NCBI RefSeq assembly: GCF_001941825.1
Contig: NZ_CP019038.1
Coordinates: 1,302,001-1,366,000, forward strand
Origin: Massilia putida
GTDB lineage: Bacteria > Pseudomonadota > Gammaproteobacteria > Burkholderiales > Burkholderiaceae_D
Reading direction: 5' to 3'
Length of the DNA: 64,000 nucleotides
Below, one piece after another: positions 1-9,239 of this stretch. The stretch's first letter is position 1, and every line of letters begins with the position of its first letter. The translations under genes were made by a program, and so were the position numbers. The notes beneath the pieces were generated by a model. It saw nothing but the letters and a program-made list of their open reading frames with translations, ran no database searches and was not told the origin of the DNA.

Positions 1-1073
1 ACGAAGCGCTGCGTCGGGGCTTGGTTCTGCTGCGTCTCCTCGATGACGCGAACGATTTTCGCGAGCGTACTGTTGCGGCGCTGCATCGTGACGCGGACTT
101 CGAGCAAGCCGTGCTCGTTGATAGTGCCGGCGTAGACAGCGTCGCCGGGCTTTTTGGCCACTGGCATGCTTTCGCCAGTGATGGGGGCCTGGTTCACCGA
201 CGACTCGCCTTCGATGACTTCGCCGTCGACCGCGATCCGCTCGCCCGGCTTGACCAGCACGATGGCGCCCACATCGATGCGATCTGCCTCGGTGAGCCGC
301 CACTGCCCATGCTCGTCGCGTACATTGGCCTCATCCGGTGCCAGGCGTAACAGGCCGTGAACCGTGCCCCGGGCACGATCTAGCGACATGGCCTCGATCA
401 GCTCGGCAATCGCGAACAGGAAAATCACCATCGCCGCTTCCGGCCACTGGCCGATCAGGACGGCGCCGACGACTGCGAGGCACATCAAGAAATTGATGTT
501 GAGGGTAAGCGTCTTGAGCGCTACCCACCCTTTGCGCAGCGTTGGAATGCCTGCCGTGAGGATGGATATCAGGGACAAAGCAATTACAGGCGGGGAGGAT
601 TCGGCCGTGCCTTGCCACGCGAGCACCTCCGCCGCGACGGCGCACAGGCCAGCCACTCCCAGTCCCGCCTTCTGCAAAGGACTGAGTGCCGCCTCCTCTG
701 CGACGACCGGCGCCGGCGCGCTCTCATCTACGACAACCGCTTTCATGCCGATGCTGTGTAGAGCTTCGGTAACCGGTTGTACGGATCGCAGTTCGTGCAT
801 GACGTCCAGCGAGCGGCCCATCAGGTTAAAACGCAAGTCCAGGATCCCTTGCATGCCGTGCAGCTTTCGGCGGATCAGGCCTTCTTCCGACGGACAGTCC
901 ATGTTGGCGATACGGTAGGTGACGGTCTTTCCTTCAGAGGCCGGCACAGCGGACGGCATAGGAGCAGACGGCGAGCATCCGGATGCCTTGCCGGCGGCGT
1001 TACATGTCGTTTGGCTAGGTTCACTCATAGGCGTATCAATCAATAAAGCGATATTGCGATCGGATTGGGACAT
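1..1073 (-). CDS. Zn/Cd/Pb-translocating P1B-type ATPase (3' end beyond window)
   Basis: Inner-membrane heavy-metal exporter, probably Zn(II)/Cd(II)/Pb(II) (ZntA/CadA/PbrA group). I translated the minus strand from ATG 1073; about 357 residues lie in the window and the frame stays open to base 1. Visible are a cysteine-containing N-terminal extension, an HMA-like domain with NMDCPSEEGLIRR instead of GMTCxxC, hydrophobic segments, and the actuator loop with the TGES phosphatase motif. The CPC transport site and DKTGT phosphorylation site fall outside. A second in-frame ATG lies at 1028, but the promoter at 1105-1135 puts transcription start just upstream of 1073, which supports the longer form. 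The PbrR/CadR-type gene lies directly upstream on the same strand. Substrate is inferred from regulator and HMA type. The same MDCPSEE motif recurs in the CDF protein near 9 kb. Confidence 0.88.
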   Translation of the reverse strand, partial: MSQSDRNIALLIDTPMSEPSQTTCNAAGKASGCSPSAPMPSAVPASEGKTVTYRIANMDCPSEEGLIRRKLHGMQGILDLRFNLMGRSLDVMHELRSVQPVTEALHSIGMKAVVVDESAPAPVVAEEAALSPLQKAGLGVAGLCAVAAEVLAWQGTAESSPPVIALSLISILTAGIPTLRKGWVALKTLTLNINFLMCLAVVGAVLIGQWPEAAMVIFLFAIAELIEAMSLDRARGTVHGLLRLAPDEANVRDEHGQWRLTEADRIDVGAIVLVKPGERIAVDGEVIEGESSVNQAPITGESMPVAKKPGDAVYAGTINEHGLLEVRVTMQRRNSTLAKIVRVIEETQQNQAPTQRF

Positions 1074-1104
1074 GGCTTCTGCCGCGTCTTCCCTTATGCC
1101 TGGC

Positions 1105-1135
1105 AGTTGACACCCTGTAGCAGCTACAGAGTCAA
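1105..1135 (-). promoter_or_regulatory. MerR-family (PbrR/CadR-type) promoter/operator of the ATPase gene
   Basis: On the minus strand there is TTGACT (1135-1130), a 19-bp spacer CTGTAGCTGCTACAGGGTG and TCAACT (1110-1105) as -10. The over-long spacer carrying an inverted repeat is the hallmark of promoters activated by MerR-family proteins, and the spacer closely resembles known CadR/PbrR operators. It lies about 30 bases upstream of the ATPase ATG. Confidence 0.8.
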
Positions 1136-1289
1136 GGGAAAATTCGTGAAAAACGGTGGGGATGGGTCAATTTGAAAAGCTGATGAAATGCGCTGTTAAC
1201 CCGGCTTCGACAAAAAGGTCTCTTGCATCAGCTTAGCAAGCCGGAATTTTGATGATATGGTGCTCTACTCCCCTAAGAAACGCTTGGGC

Positions 1290-1694
1290 TCAGCGGGATA
1301 GCTCATTCAACTGCTTCAGGATCTCGCAATCCTTGGCCTCGCGTGCGGAATCGCAGGAACTACGCAAGCTGGAAAGTTGTTGCCGCAAAGATTGCATATC
1401 TGCAATCTGGCGATCAACCTCCCGAAGATGTTCATCGACCAAGTCATTAACTCCGTCGCATGATTTTTCCGGATGATCTTGGAAGCCGAGCAGGATCTGC
1501 ACCTCATCCAAGGACATGCCAAGTGCTCGACAGCGCCGGATGAACTGTAAGCGCTCCGCATGAATGGTATCGTACAGGCGATAGTTTGCCTCCGACCTGA
1601 TCGGTGCCGGAAGCAGTCCTTTTTGCTCATAGAAGCGTATCGTTTCAGGCTGGCAGCCAGCTCGCCTCGCGAGTTCACCAATTCGCATACCCAT
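1290..1694 (-). CDS. MerR-family Pb/Cd/Zn-responsive regulator (PbrR/CadR type)
   Basis: 134-residue metal-sensing transcription activator with an N-terminal MerR winged helix (RIGELARRAGCQPETIRFYE) and a dimerisation helix. Cysteines fall at 14, 79, 114 and 123; C14 and C79 match the positions described for PbrR of Cupriavidus metallidurans, and the pair around 114-123 corresponds to the C-terminal metal loop of CadR/PbrR proteins. An ATG two codons later (1688) is also possible. The gene precedes the P-type ATPase on the same strand, and the operator at 1105-1135 fits this regulator. It may also act on the promoter upstream of czcC (15048-15078), whose spacer is similar. Family assignment is strong; the preferred metal is inferred. 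Confidence 0.87.
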   Translation of the reverse strand: MGMRIGELARRAGCQPETIRFYEQKGLLPAPIRSEANYRLYDTIHAERLQFIRRCRALGMSLDEVQILLGFQDHPEKSCDGVNDLVDEHLREVDRQIADMQSLRQQLSSLRSSCDSAREAKDCEILKQLNELSR

Positions 1695-2137
1695 TCAGAC
1701 TCCCGCAAACCTTGTAGTAAGTATAGGCATACTAACTCATACCGCCATTGTGGGTGTCAGACGCAACGGAACGAAAAACTTGGTTAGGGACGGAGGGTGT
1801 CAGGTTGAGGTCATAGGTGTGGCTGCAAGGGCGTCAGGAAATTCTCCAATGGATTCTATGCTGACGCTGTTTGAGCGGCATGCCTGACGCCGGGCTGAAG
1901 CGTACTTCAACTGGACAATCCAAACCCGGCGATGGCTTAGCGTGCTGTTTTTTCCTTTTTCCGCGCCTTCGCTCTGCCCTTCGTGGGGGTATAAGCCGGA
2001 ACCGCCGAAAATTCCGTGAGGTAGATTTACGTCGATTTCGAAGTAACGGGAAACCTCTTTCGAAGGTCGGCGCGCCGCTGGGAGCCGTCGAGCTGGTCCC
2101 TTTGTAGCCTGGCCGTACCGGCTCATGCGGGGTTCGA
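1695..2137. other. Intergenic region, no gene supported
   Basis: About 440 bases between the MerR gene and the OLD-type gene. Short open frames exist on both strands (for example 1800-2171 minus), but none has a convincing ribosome site or a recognisable motif. The AT-rich part just upstream of 1694 probably holds the regulator's promoter. Confidence 0.5.
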
Positions 2138-3993
2138 TTACCCCAGCATGCCGTGAATCCGCCGCAGCCATCCGGACACCTCCCCAGCGGCGTCGATATG
2201 CGCGAGCCGCTCCGAGGTCATCCTTGAAGCCGCCTCGCGATTGAGGCGCTTCTTGGCAAGGCCCACCTTTTTGTCAAGCGCCTTCGCGTCGGCTAGGACC
2301 TGGGCCCATGGCTTCGTACTTTCGGACGCGAGGTGGACGGCCTCAGCCACTTTCAGGGGAACGTCGCAGGTGTCAGTGAAGGCGATGGCGATCCCGTCCA
2401 GTCCTTCCGTGATGGCGTCGGCGTGCAGGTAGTTCTCGAGCTCCCGCTTCGCGGTGATTGCAGCCCATGACCCATCCTTCCGGGCGTTCACCGCGTCACA
2501 TTCGAGCTGATATTTCGGCGGTACATCGTCGTCGCGGTCGTAGAGATGGACCTCGGGGATGCCTAGCTTGCTCAGGTAGTGTTTGGCCACCCAGTGCTTG
2601 AGGGAGCCCCCCCGAGCGGCACGAGAGCCACCCGGTTGTCGGCAGTGAAGTCCACGGCGTCGGGCACGCTGGGCTTGAGCATGGCGCTGACGCGTTCCAG
2701 GAACTCGACGTCGTTCGATCCCTCGACGAAGACCAGGGCCTTCACGCGCTGGTCCGGCAGTACGCCCAGCTCGTTGGCGATGGCGGCCAGCTCACTGTCG
2801 TCGCACTCGGAAACGGATGCCGTCCCGTCCTCCTGCCTGCGTACGCAACGGAGGCTGTCGCTTGGAAGGAGGCCGGCTAGGCCGGGCGTGTGTGACGTTA
2901 CCAGAACCTGCGTATTCTCCTCGATGGCGAGTTCCTTGAGCGCTCGGACGAGTAGTCGTTGGTTTTCGGGATGCTGTGAAGTCTCTGGCTCCTCGATGGC
3001 GTATATGACGCTCAGCGCCCCCTTCTCCCTCCGCCGCCGCTCCGCTTCGGCTCGGAAGAAGTTGAGCAGGATGAGGCGGCGCACGCCGCTTCCGCGCTTG
3101 TTGATCGGGATGCCGTTGTCACCGATGAGGCCGAACTTGAAGGCATTATTCAACTTCGGGTCTGCCTTGAAGAACGGCTTGAGCTCGCTCGCAAGTCGGC
3201 TGTCCATCTCGTTGAGCTTCGAGAGCGTTCGGCTTGCCACGTCCTCTGCCCTTGCGCGTACAGCGTTCTCGATCTTCTTGAGGTCGGCCTCCATTTCCTT
3301 CAGGGCTTGCGCAATGGCGAAGCCAAGCGGGTTTTGGACTTCTTCGTCCCCGTCCTGGCTCGCCCGGTCGGAACGGAAGAGGGCGTACATCGGCAACTGC
3401 GGCTTGATTTGCTCCCATACCTTCTTGGCCTCTTCCTTGTCGAGGGGGACGAGCTTGCGCTCCGGGGCCAACGGGCTGCAGGTATCGCGTATGGCCTGCC
3501 GCATACTCCCGTTGACCGAGAGGTTTACGGTCGTATCGCTAATGCCCAGCTTCTTGATGCGAGCCTTTAGGTCAGAATTCTTGAGCGAAAGAATGTCGGC
3601 CGCGTCCGCATGGGTCGGATGTAGCGCCGCCGCGAAGACGGCCTCTTTCGGCGTCTTCGCCGATGAGTCCCATACCTTGATGATCTCGAGCTCGCCAGCC
3701 TCGTTCAGCAAATGTTCGGCAGCGAGTGAGGTGTTGGCCGCCGAATCAAGGACCAGGGCAGCGGGAAGCTCCGTAAACGCGCAGCCGATGCGAATGTCCG
3801 CCGCATTTCCGTGCACGCAGGCGTCGCCCTGTTCGGGCTTCCCGTCGTTGAAGAATATCTCGAGGGCTTCCAGGATGGTCGATTTGCCGGCGTCGTTCTT
3901 CCCGATAAACGCGGTCAGGTCCTCGTCGATCTCGATCCTTGTTGGCTGGCAGTAGCCACGGAAGTTCTCAAGAATCACTGCTGCAAGTTTCAT
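2138..3993 (-). pseudogene. OLD-family ATP-dependent nuclease, single-base frameshift
   Basis: The gene reads as two frames, 3993-2572 and 2590-2138, which join into one protein of about 618 residues. Part 1 has an N-terminal ABC/SMC-like ATPase with Walker A GKNDAGKST at residues 31-39 and the signature/Walker B region IEEPETSQHPENQ near 330, followed by the start of a TOPRIM domain (VFVEGSNDVEF, about 420). Part 2 continues the TOPRIM domain with DRDDD and a C-terminal helical tail. The break lies at a run of seven C (2607-2613, G on the coding strand): one more base restores LGGGSLKHWVAKHYLSK. It is either a recent mutation or a sequencing error. OLD proteins are DNA nucleases, several with anti-phage roles (P2 Old, GajA). 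No partner gene is adjacent. A good SD (AGGGGGTG) precedes ATG 3993. Confidence 0.85.
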
Positions 3994-4013
3994 GGCACCC
4001 CCTTATTTATTTG

Positions 4014-4037
4014 ATATTCCGTAGATTACCGGAATAT
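4014..4037 (-). promoter_or_regulatory. Inverted repeat upstream of the OLD-type gene
   Basis: ATATTCCG (4014-4021) and CGGAATAT (4030-4037) form a perfect 8-bp inverted repeat with an 8-base spacer, 21 bases upstream of ATG 3993. On the minus strand a TTGCAC / AATCTA promoter could overlap it. It is a candidate operator; the binding protein is unknown. Confidence 0.4.
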
Positions 4038-4316
4038 TGACGAAGTGCAATTACTAAAATGATGCTGCGCCGAGAGACACCCATCGGGAAATCAGGGGAA
4101 ACGGAAAACTCGGGGCCGGCTTACAACCCTTCATGACTTAACCCGGTTTTGCGCTCCGTTGCACCTGAAACCCCATTGTCTGCGTGAGTTCACCTTGGCC
4201 CGTTAGCCAAGGACCACCAGAGGACCTAGCCGGTCCTATTCGCGACGACAAGGCCAACGGCGACGTCGACGCGACAACAATCCGGGCAATCATTGTTCTT
4301 CGACAGAAAAGTTAAA

Positions 4317-4336
4317 GTATAATGATTCTCATTTAG
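4317..4336 (+). promoter_or_regulatory. Fur box overlapping the -10 element of the iron permease promoter
   Basis: TATAATGATTCTCATTTAG (4318-4336) closely matches the 19-bp Fur consensus GATAATGATAATCATTATC. Its first six bases, TATAAT (4318-4323), make a perfect -10 hexamer, so Fur binding would block the promoter. A weak -35 (TTGTTC) lies near 4293. The gene starts at 4360. Confidence 0.8.
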
Positions 4337-4359
4337 CGTTACTTCCGTTTATACTTATT

Positions 4360-6294
4360 ATGCGTTTGTCTACAAAGTTATTCCGTTGGCTTCTTACGGT
4401 GCTAATGGTCGTTGGATCTGGCCTATCGCTAGCAGAAAATGCTCCATCGACGAGCCAAGACCAAGCCAAGCAGATCTGGCAACTGCTCGACTACCTCGCG
4501 GTAGACTATGGTAAAGCTGTCCAGAATGGGCAAATCGCCAGCGCAGACGAATACCGAGAAATGCAGGAATTTGCCCGGGAAGCTTCGCGTCAACTGGAAG
4601 GCTTACCGCCGACATCGTCGACGAAAGCTTTGCGTGACGGGACTGGGGAGTTACGCACAGCCATTGCGAACAAGGCCCAGGCGAGTGTCGTCGCTGAGCA
4701 GGCGCGCCACCTTGCCGATGCTCTATTGCTTGCTTATCCGGTGCAGACGACACCGACGAACACCCCCGACATCAAACTTGGAGGGCGGCTCTACGCAAAT
4801 CAATGCGCCGCTTGTCACGGCATTAGTGGTCGCGCCGATGGCCCGTTAGCGTCGCAACTGAACCCGCCTCCGATCGCATTCGCGGACCACACCCGTGCCC
4901 GCGAGCGCAGCGTCTTCGCTCTGCAGCAAATTATTACCCGCGGCGTTCCCGGTACATCAATGCCCAGTTTTGCAAAACTCACGGATGACGATCGCTGGGC
5001 ACTTGCCTATTTCGTCTCGACGATGTCGTACACCAAGGCCGACCGTGACGCAGGCGCAAAGCTTTGGGCGGAACAGCCTGCATTGCATGCGGCCGTGCCA
5101 ACACTTGGCGCCTTGGGCCAAAGTTCGGAAGCGGGACTGGCCAAGCACTTGGGCGATGACACGGCACGTTCCTTGTTGGCCTTTCTGCGCAATTCGCCAG
5201 AACTCATGACTGCTTCATCTGCTGATTCCTTAGCACTGGCTAAGGCACACTTGAAGCAAAGCGTTACAGCGCTTGGTGCCGGGAATCGCGCGGAGGCTTC
5301 ACGGTTGGCATTGTCAGCGTACCTCGACGGCTTCGAACCTGTCGAACCTGCGCTTGCGGCGAAGAACGCAGAACTGTTTCACGAAGTCGAGAACTTGATG
5401 GGGCAGTTCCGCAATGCAGCCGCCGCCGGGCAACTGGAGCAAGCCCGTCAGATCGAGTCCAAATTGCAGAACCGACTGGATACCGCCAACGAAGCGCTCT
5501 CCGGGACCAATGATCCGATGTCGACGTTCCTCGGTGCCCTGACTATTTTGTTGCGAGAAGGCCTGGAAGCACTGCTGGTCGTAGTCGCGATGCTTGCGTT
5601 TCTCAAGAAAGCGAACCGGAAGGACGCCCTACCCTATGTGCACGCTGGCTGGATAACGGCGTTGGCCATGGGTGGATTCACCTGGGCAGTCGCAACCTAT
5701 CTCGTCAATGTTAGCGGCGCCAGCCGTGAAATGACCGAAGGGTTTTCTGCAATTTTCGCTGCGGTCGTGCTGCTGGCAGTTGGTATCTGGATGCACCAGA
5801 AGAGTCTCGCGGGACGGTGGCAAGCCTATGTCCAGCAAAAGCTGTCAGCAGCATTGAACGGAAAATCGATGCTGATGCTATTTTTGCTTGCGTTTGTAAC
5901 GGTCTATCGCGAGGTTTTCGAAACAGTTCTCTTCTATGCAGCTTTGTGGACGGAGGAAAACGGAGGCTACCTGCTGGCCGGCCTGGGGTTGGGCATTGCC
6001 ATTTTGGCCGGCATCGCCGCAATCCTGCTGCGTAGTTCAGCCCGGCTCCCAATCAGTCAATTCTTTGCTGCTAGTTCGGCACTTGTCGGCATCCTTGCGG
6101 TTGTGTTGATCGGCAAAGGTGCCGCAGCACTGCAAAAGGTCGGCCTGATTCCGGATACGCCGGTATCGCTGCCACGCATCGAGGTACTGGGGGTCTACCC
6201 GTCACTGCAGCCTATCGCTGCGCAACTACTCATCCTGGTGGTCATCATTGCCAGCATCACCTACAACCTGAGGTCACAGCCACGCCGTGCTTAA
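4360..6294 (+). CDS. Cytochrome c-FTR1 fusion, high-affinity iron permease
   Basis: 644-residue inner-membrane iron importer of the FTR1/EfeU family with a periplasmic extension. Order: signal peptide (about 1-25); helical region; cytochrome c domain with haem site CAACHG near 149-153 and a TSMPSF axial-methionine segment; a second helical region; and from about residue 390 the FTR1 membrane domain with seven hydrophobic helices. Both iron-binding REXXE motifs are present: REGLE near 398 and REVFE near 515. In this family iron is thought to be oxidised and then passed through the REXXE motifs; the fused haem domain probably carries electrons (inference). The Fur box at 4317-4336 indicates iron repression. 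It is the only iron-uptake gene here that is clearly Fur-controlled. The IS3 element downstream does not disturb it. Confidence 0.93.
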   Translation: MRLSTKLFRWLLTVLMVVGSGLSLAENAPSTSQDQAKQIWQLLDYLAVDYGKAVQNGQIASADEYREMQEFAREASRQLEGLPPTSSTKALRDGTGELRTAIANKAQASVVAEQARHLADALLLAYPVQTTPTNTPDIKLGGRLYANQCAACHGISGRADGPLASQLNPPPIAFADHTRARERSVFALQQIITRGVPGTSMPSFAKLTDDDRWALAYFVSTMSYTKADRDAGAKLWAEQPALHAAVPTLGALGQSSEAGLAKHLGDDTARSLLAFLRNSPELMTASSADSLALAKAHLKQSVTALGAGNRAEASRLALSAYLDGFEPVEPALAAKNAELFHEVENLMGQFRNAAAAGQLEQARQIESKLQNRLDTANEALSGTNDPMSTFLGALTILLREGLEALLVVVAMLAFLKKANRKDALPYVHAGWITALAMGGFTWAVATYLVNVSGASREMTEGFSAIFAAVVLLAVGIWMHQKSLAGRWQAYVQQKLSAALNGKSMLMLFLLAFVTVYREVFETVLFYAALWTEENGGYLLAGLGLGIAILAGIAAILLRSSARLPISQFFAASSALVGILAVVLIGKGAAALQKVGLIPDTPVSLPRIEVLGVYPSLQPIAAQLLILVVIIASITYNLRSQPRRA

Positions 6295-6468
6295 GGGGGC
6301 GATCAATTCCGCTTGGATACCAAGTCAACGGTAAGCCCAAGTCTGCACAGTGCGTGGACTGTCTTGATATTCGCCTGACAATTTGCTTGATCTAGGAGCC
6401 GCAGGTTGGCCTTCCCCCACCACGACGGACACTTTCGATAGGTATGATGTCCCTATCGGAGGTATTAC

Positions 6469-6756
6469 ATGGCACGTGAAAGACGAGTATTTTCAGAAGA
6501 GTTCAAGCGCGAAGCAGTCAAGTTGGTAGGCCAGCCTGGTGCGAGCAAGGCGGCAATAGCCCGTGACCTTGGCATCGGCGCCAACTTGCTGGGACGGTGG
6601 TGCCGAGATGCTAACGTTGATGTAGAGGTCGCAGTCGGGCACGAGAAGGTATCGGCTCAAGAATACGAGCGTATGCGGCGCGAGCTGGCGAAGGTCAAGA
6701 CGGAGCGCGACATATTAAAAAAGGCGCTCGGCTACTTCGCAGCCGACCTCAAGTGA
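6469..6756 (+). CDS. IS3-family transposase OrfA
   Basis: 95-residue DNA-binding subunit with an N-terminal helix-turn-helix (FSEEFKREAVKLVG...SKAAIARDLGI) and a C-terminal leucine-zipper-like helix ending KTERDILKKALGYFA, the usual IS3 OrfA layout. A slippery A6G at 6717-6723 permits a -1 frameshift giving the OrfAB transposase. A GGAGG-type SD (atcggaggtattac) precedes the ATG. Confidence 0.93.
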   Translation: MARERRVFSEEFKREAVKLVGQPGASKAAIARDLGIGANLLGRWCRDANVDVEVAVGHEKVSAQEYERMRRELAKVKTERDILKKALGYFAADLK

Positions 6757-7613
6757 AGTACGGCTTCATCGCCAAATATCGAACCATCTGGCCAACGCGA
6801 ACGATGTGCCGACTATTCGGCGTATCAAGCAGTGGTTTTTACGATTGGCTTGGACGGCCGACGAGTGCTCATGAGCGCGAAAATGCCGAACTCCTCAAGG
6901 CAATCAAGGATAGCCACGAAGCCAGCGATGGCACGTATGGTTCGCCGCGCGTAGTGCGGGACCTCATCGATGCTGGTTTCTCCTGCAGTGAGAATCGTGT
7001 GGCGCGGCTGATGAAAGCTGCTTTCATCAAGGCCCGTCATAAGCGACGTCGAGCACCAGGACAGCTTGACTCCCCTGTCCACGCCATCGCGCCGAATCTG
7101 CTGGACCGGCAGTTTGAAGCCACAGGGCCGAATCAAAAATGGGCCGCGGATTTTACCTACGTGTGGACTGGCGAAGGCTGGTTATTCGTCGCTGTAGTCC
7201 TCGACCTGTACTCGCGGCGTGTAGTAGGTTGGTCGATGCAATCGACGATGACGGCGCAGCTCGTAATGGATGCACTGATGATGGCTATTTTCCGTCGCGG
7301 CCGTCCTCGTGCCGTGCTGCATCATTCAGACCAGGGAGCGCAATACACCAGCGAAAATTTTCAGCGGCTACTCGAATCCCACGGCATCGTTTGCAGCATG
7401 AGCCGTCGCGGTAACTGCTGGGACAACGCTGCAATGGAAAGCTTCTTCTCGACGCTAAAGACCGAGCGCCTTAGCAAAAAGCACTACCAGACCAGAGATG
7501 ATTTACGGGCAGATGTGTTCGACTACATCGAAAGGTTCTACAATCCACGCCGGCGTCATTCCACTATCGGCTACATCAGCCCGATACAGTTTGAAAATCT
7601 AAAATGCGCCTAA
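6753..7613 (+). CDS. IS3-family transposase OrfB (DDE integrase)
   Basis: 286-residue catalytic part, normally made as an OrfAB fusion by frameshifting at 6717-6723. An HTH_21 region precedes the rve/DDE core: D in WAADFTYVWT, D in HHSDQGAQYTS, and E in NAAMESFFSTLK, with the conserved SMSRRGNCWDNA stretch between. The listed 5' end is a GTG that overlaps orfA and may not be used independently. Length and motifs are complete, so the element may be active. Confidence 0.93.
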   Translation: MKYGFIAKYRTIWPTRTMCRLFGVSSSGFYDWLGRPTSAHERENAELLKAIKDSHEASDGTYGSPRVVRDLIDAGFSCSENRVARLMKAAFIKARHKRRRAPGQLDSPVHAIAPNLLDRQFEATGPNQKWAADFTYVWTGEGWLFVAVVLDLYSRRVVGWSMQSTMTAQLVMDALMMAIFRRGRPRAVLHHSDQGAQYTSENFQRLLESHGIVCSMSRRGNCWDNAAMESFFSTLKTERLSKKHYQTRDDLRADVFDYIERFYNPRRRHSTIGYISPIQFENLKCA

Positions 7614-7652
7614 CGGAAGTGTCCGTGACGATGGGGGAAGGCCAGGTCGAAT

Positions 7653-8015
7653 TCACTTAGGCTTGGACAGAATCTGCTGAATAACCGGAATCTTCCCGTC
7701 CTTACAGTCAGCCGGAGAAACTTCGACCTTATCGTGCAGTGCCAGTTTTAGGCCAGGAGGGACGATGGCACTCACATAACGGTAACTCCGATAATGCGAG
7801 ATCTGGACCTCTACAAAGCCCCCGGTCGAAAGCTGGTCCGGAGGTAGTCCTTTAAGACATTTTGGTGTATCTGCATTCAGCCTCTGAACTGAATAGAGGT
7901 CTGTCACGTACCCGGATCTCCCGTCTGGCTTTATCAAAGGCGGAGACGCTGTACAACCGACGACTCCAAACACGAAGATTGGCGCTAGGGACAACAAGGC
8001 AAAATTTTGTTTCAT
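7653..8015 (-). CDS. Putative lipoprotein of unknown function
   Basis: 120 residues. A signal peptide with lipobox VVGC (Cys near residue 21) predicts attachment to a periplasm-facing membrane. The mature part has two further cysteines (in TPKCLKG and PADCKDG) that could form a disulfide. I do not recognise a family. It lies between the IS3 element and the frameshifted CDF gene on the same strand as the czc genes, so it could be the distal gene of that operon, though a ~60-base gap and lack of homology leave this open. ATG at 8015 follows a GGAG-like site (gaaaaac after ccggag). Confidence 0.6.
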   Translation of the reverse strand: MKQNFALLSLAPIFVFGVVGCTASPPLIKPDGRSGYVTDLYSVQRLNADTPKCLKGLPPDQLSTGGFVEVQISHYRSYRYVSAIVPPGLKLALHDKVEVSPADCKDGKIPVIQQILSKPK

Positions 8016-8077
8016 GTTTTTCTCCGGTTACGCCTTTATCAATGAAGAAAGCGGTCCCACCTCAGGCATTTCGATGT

Positions 8078-9152
8078 TCAGCGCAGTTGCAAGATGCGGC
8101 GGGCGCCATTTAAAACGAACAGGCCGATGGCAATGCCGATGACCAGGTCTGGATAGGACGAACCAGTCCAATTCACCAGAGCGCCGGCAACGATCACCCC
8201 AAGGTTAGCCAGCACATCGTTCGCGGAAAAAAATATAGCTCGCCTTCATATGAGCGCCGCGGTCACGCTTCTTCGCGATGAGTACCAGGCAAGTTACGTT
8301 CGCCGCCAGAGCAACCAGACCGATACCCATCATCAGGACGGACTGCGGTTCGCTACCGTAAAAAAAGCGCCGGGCGACTTCGCTGATCGCGCCGATCGCC
8401 AGAGCTATCTGCAGCCAGCCAGCGATATGAGCCGAACGGGTCTTCAAATGGGCAGCCCGGCCAACGGCATACAAGGCCAAGCCATAGACGGCCGCGTCAG
8501 CGAACATATCGAGTGAGTCGGCGATGAGACCCGTCGACTGCGCGATCAACCCGACCAACAGCTCGACAACAAACATGACGCCATTAATCGCCAACAGCAG
8601 GCGCAATGTCCGGGCCTCGGCAGCATCTTCGTCAGTCGACTGCCGTGATTGGCCCCGACCTTCCGTGGCCTGGCTGGTACCGCGCAAGCAGGCTCCCAGC
8701 TTGAGTGGCACGAGGCGATTTAGAATCTGATCTGCCGAACCGGTATGCACAACCTTCAGCTCCCTGTTCTGCAAATCGAACGACATCGACTCTACCTGTC
8801 CATCATCGCCGAGTGCCATCCGGATCAGGTTCTCTTCCGAGGCGCAGTCCATCTTCGGGATAGAAAAAACGCTTTCCGATCGGGTTTCGTTCGCGGGCGG
8901 AGCATCGATACCTACCGATGGCCGGGAATCATGCAGCACAGCCCCCAGGTTCAAGGGCCGCAGGCGACTCAATATCGTGTCCGGCTCCCCTTGGTGGATC
9001 ACGGTGAGCTTTCGCTTGCCCAGGTCGAACGCCAACGATCGGATTCCGACCACATTGCCGAGAGCCATACGGATCAGGTTCTCTTCGGACGGGCAATCCA
9101 TCTTAGGAACAGAAAAGGTACTTTCCAGGTTAGGCGTTGTGTTGGTCGACAT
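8078..9152 (-). pseudogene. Cation diffusion facilitator with two N-terminal HMA-like repeats, frameshifted
   Basis: Zinc/cadmium/cobalt:proton antiporter of the CDF family, inner membrane. Two tandem HMA-like domains come first, each with KMDC(P/A)SEENLIRMALG (about residues 18 and 99), then CDF helices with the metal-site motif in IADSLDMFADAAVYG. The frame breaks at a run of seven A (8227-8233): removing one base changes SYIFFRER to SYIFSANDVLANLG and extends the protein to a stop at 8078-8080, giving the usual C-terminal CDF helices (NWTGSSYPDLVIG...). As written the product ends at 8205. It is either a real inactivating slip or a homopolymer sequencing error. It follows czcA and probably completes the czcCBA operon. 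Confidence 0.85.
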
Positions 9153-9239
9153 CGCTTACTCTTCTTTCAACAGGTTATCCTGGGCTCTGAAAATAGAGCC
9201 TTATGTGAATGTGCCGCTATCGGTCCGCTCCCGAGGCCA

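Larger units (their letters stand above)
6407..7644 (+). mobile_element. IS3-family insertion sequence (about 1238 bp), apparently intact
   Basis: Imperfect terminal inverted repeats start TGGCCTTCCCCCAYC at 6407 and read the same from the complement of 7644. About 35 bases match with a few mismatches. GGT lies directly outside both ends (6404-6406 and 7645-7647), a plausible 3-bp target duplication. Two overlapping frames orfA and orfB fill the element. Confidence 0.9.

Noticed and set aside
1800..2171. 123-residue minus-strand frame
   Set aside because: Overlaps the end of the OLD gene, no SD, no family resemblance.
2579..3955. 458-residue plus-strand open frame
   Set aside because: Antisense to the OLD-family ATPase gene; Ser/Arg-rich shadow.
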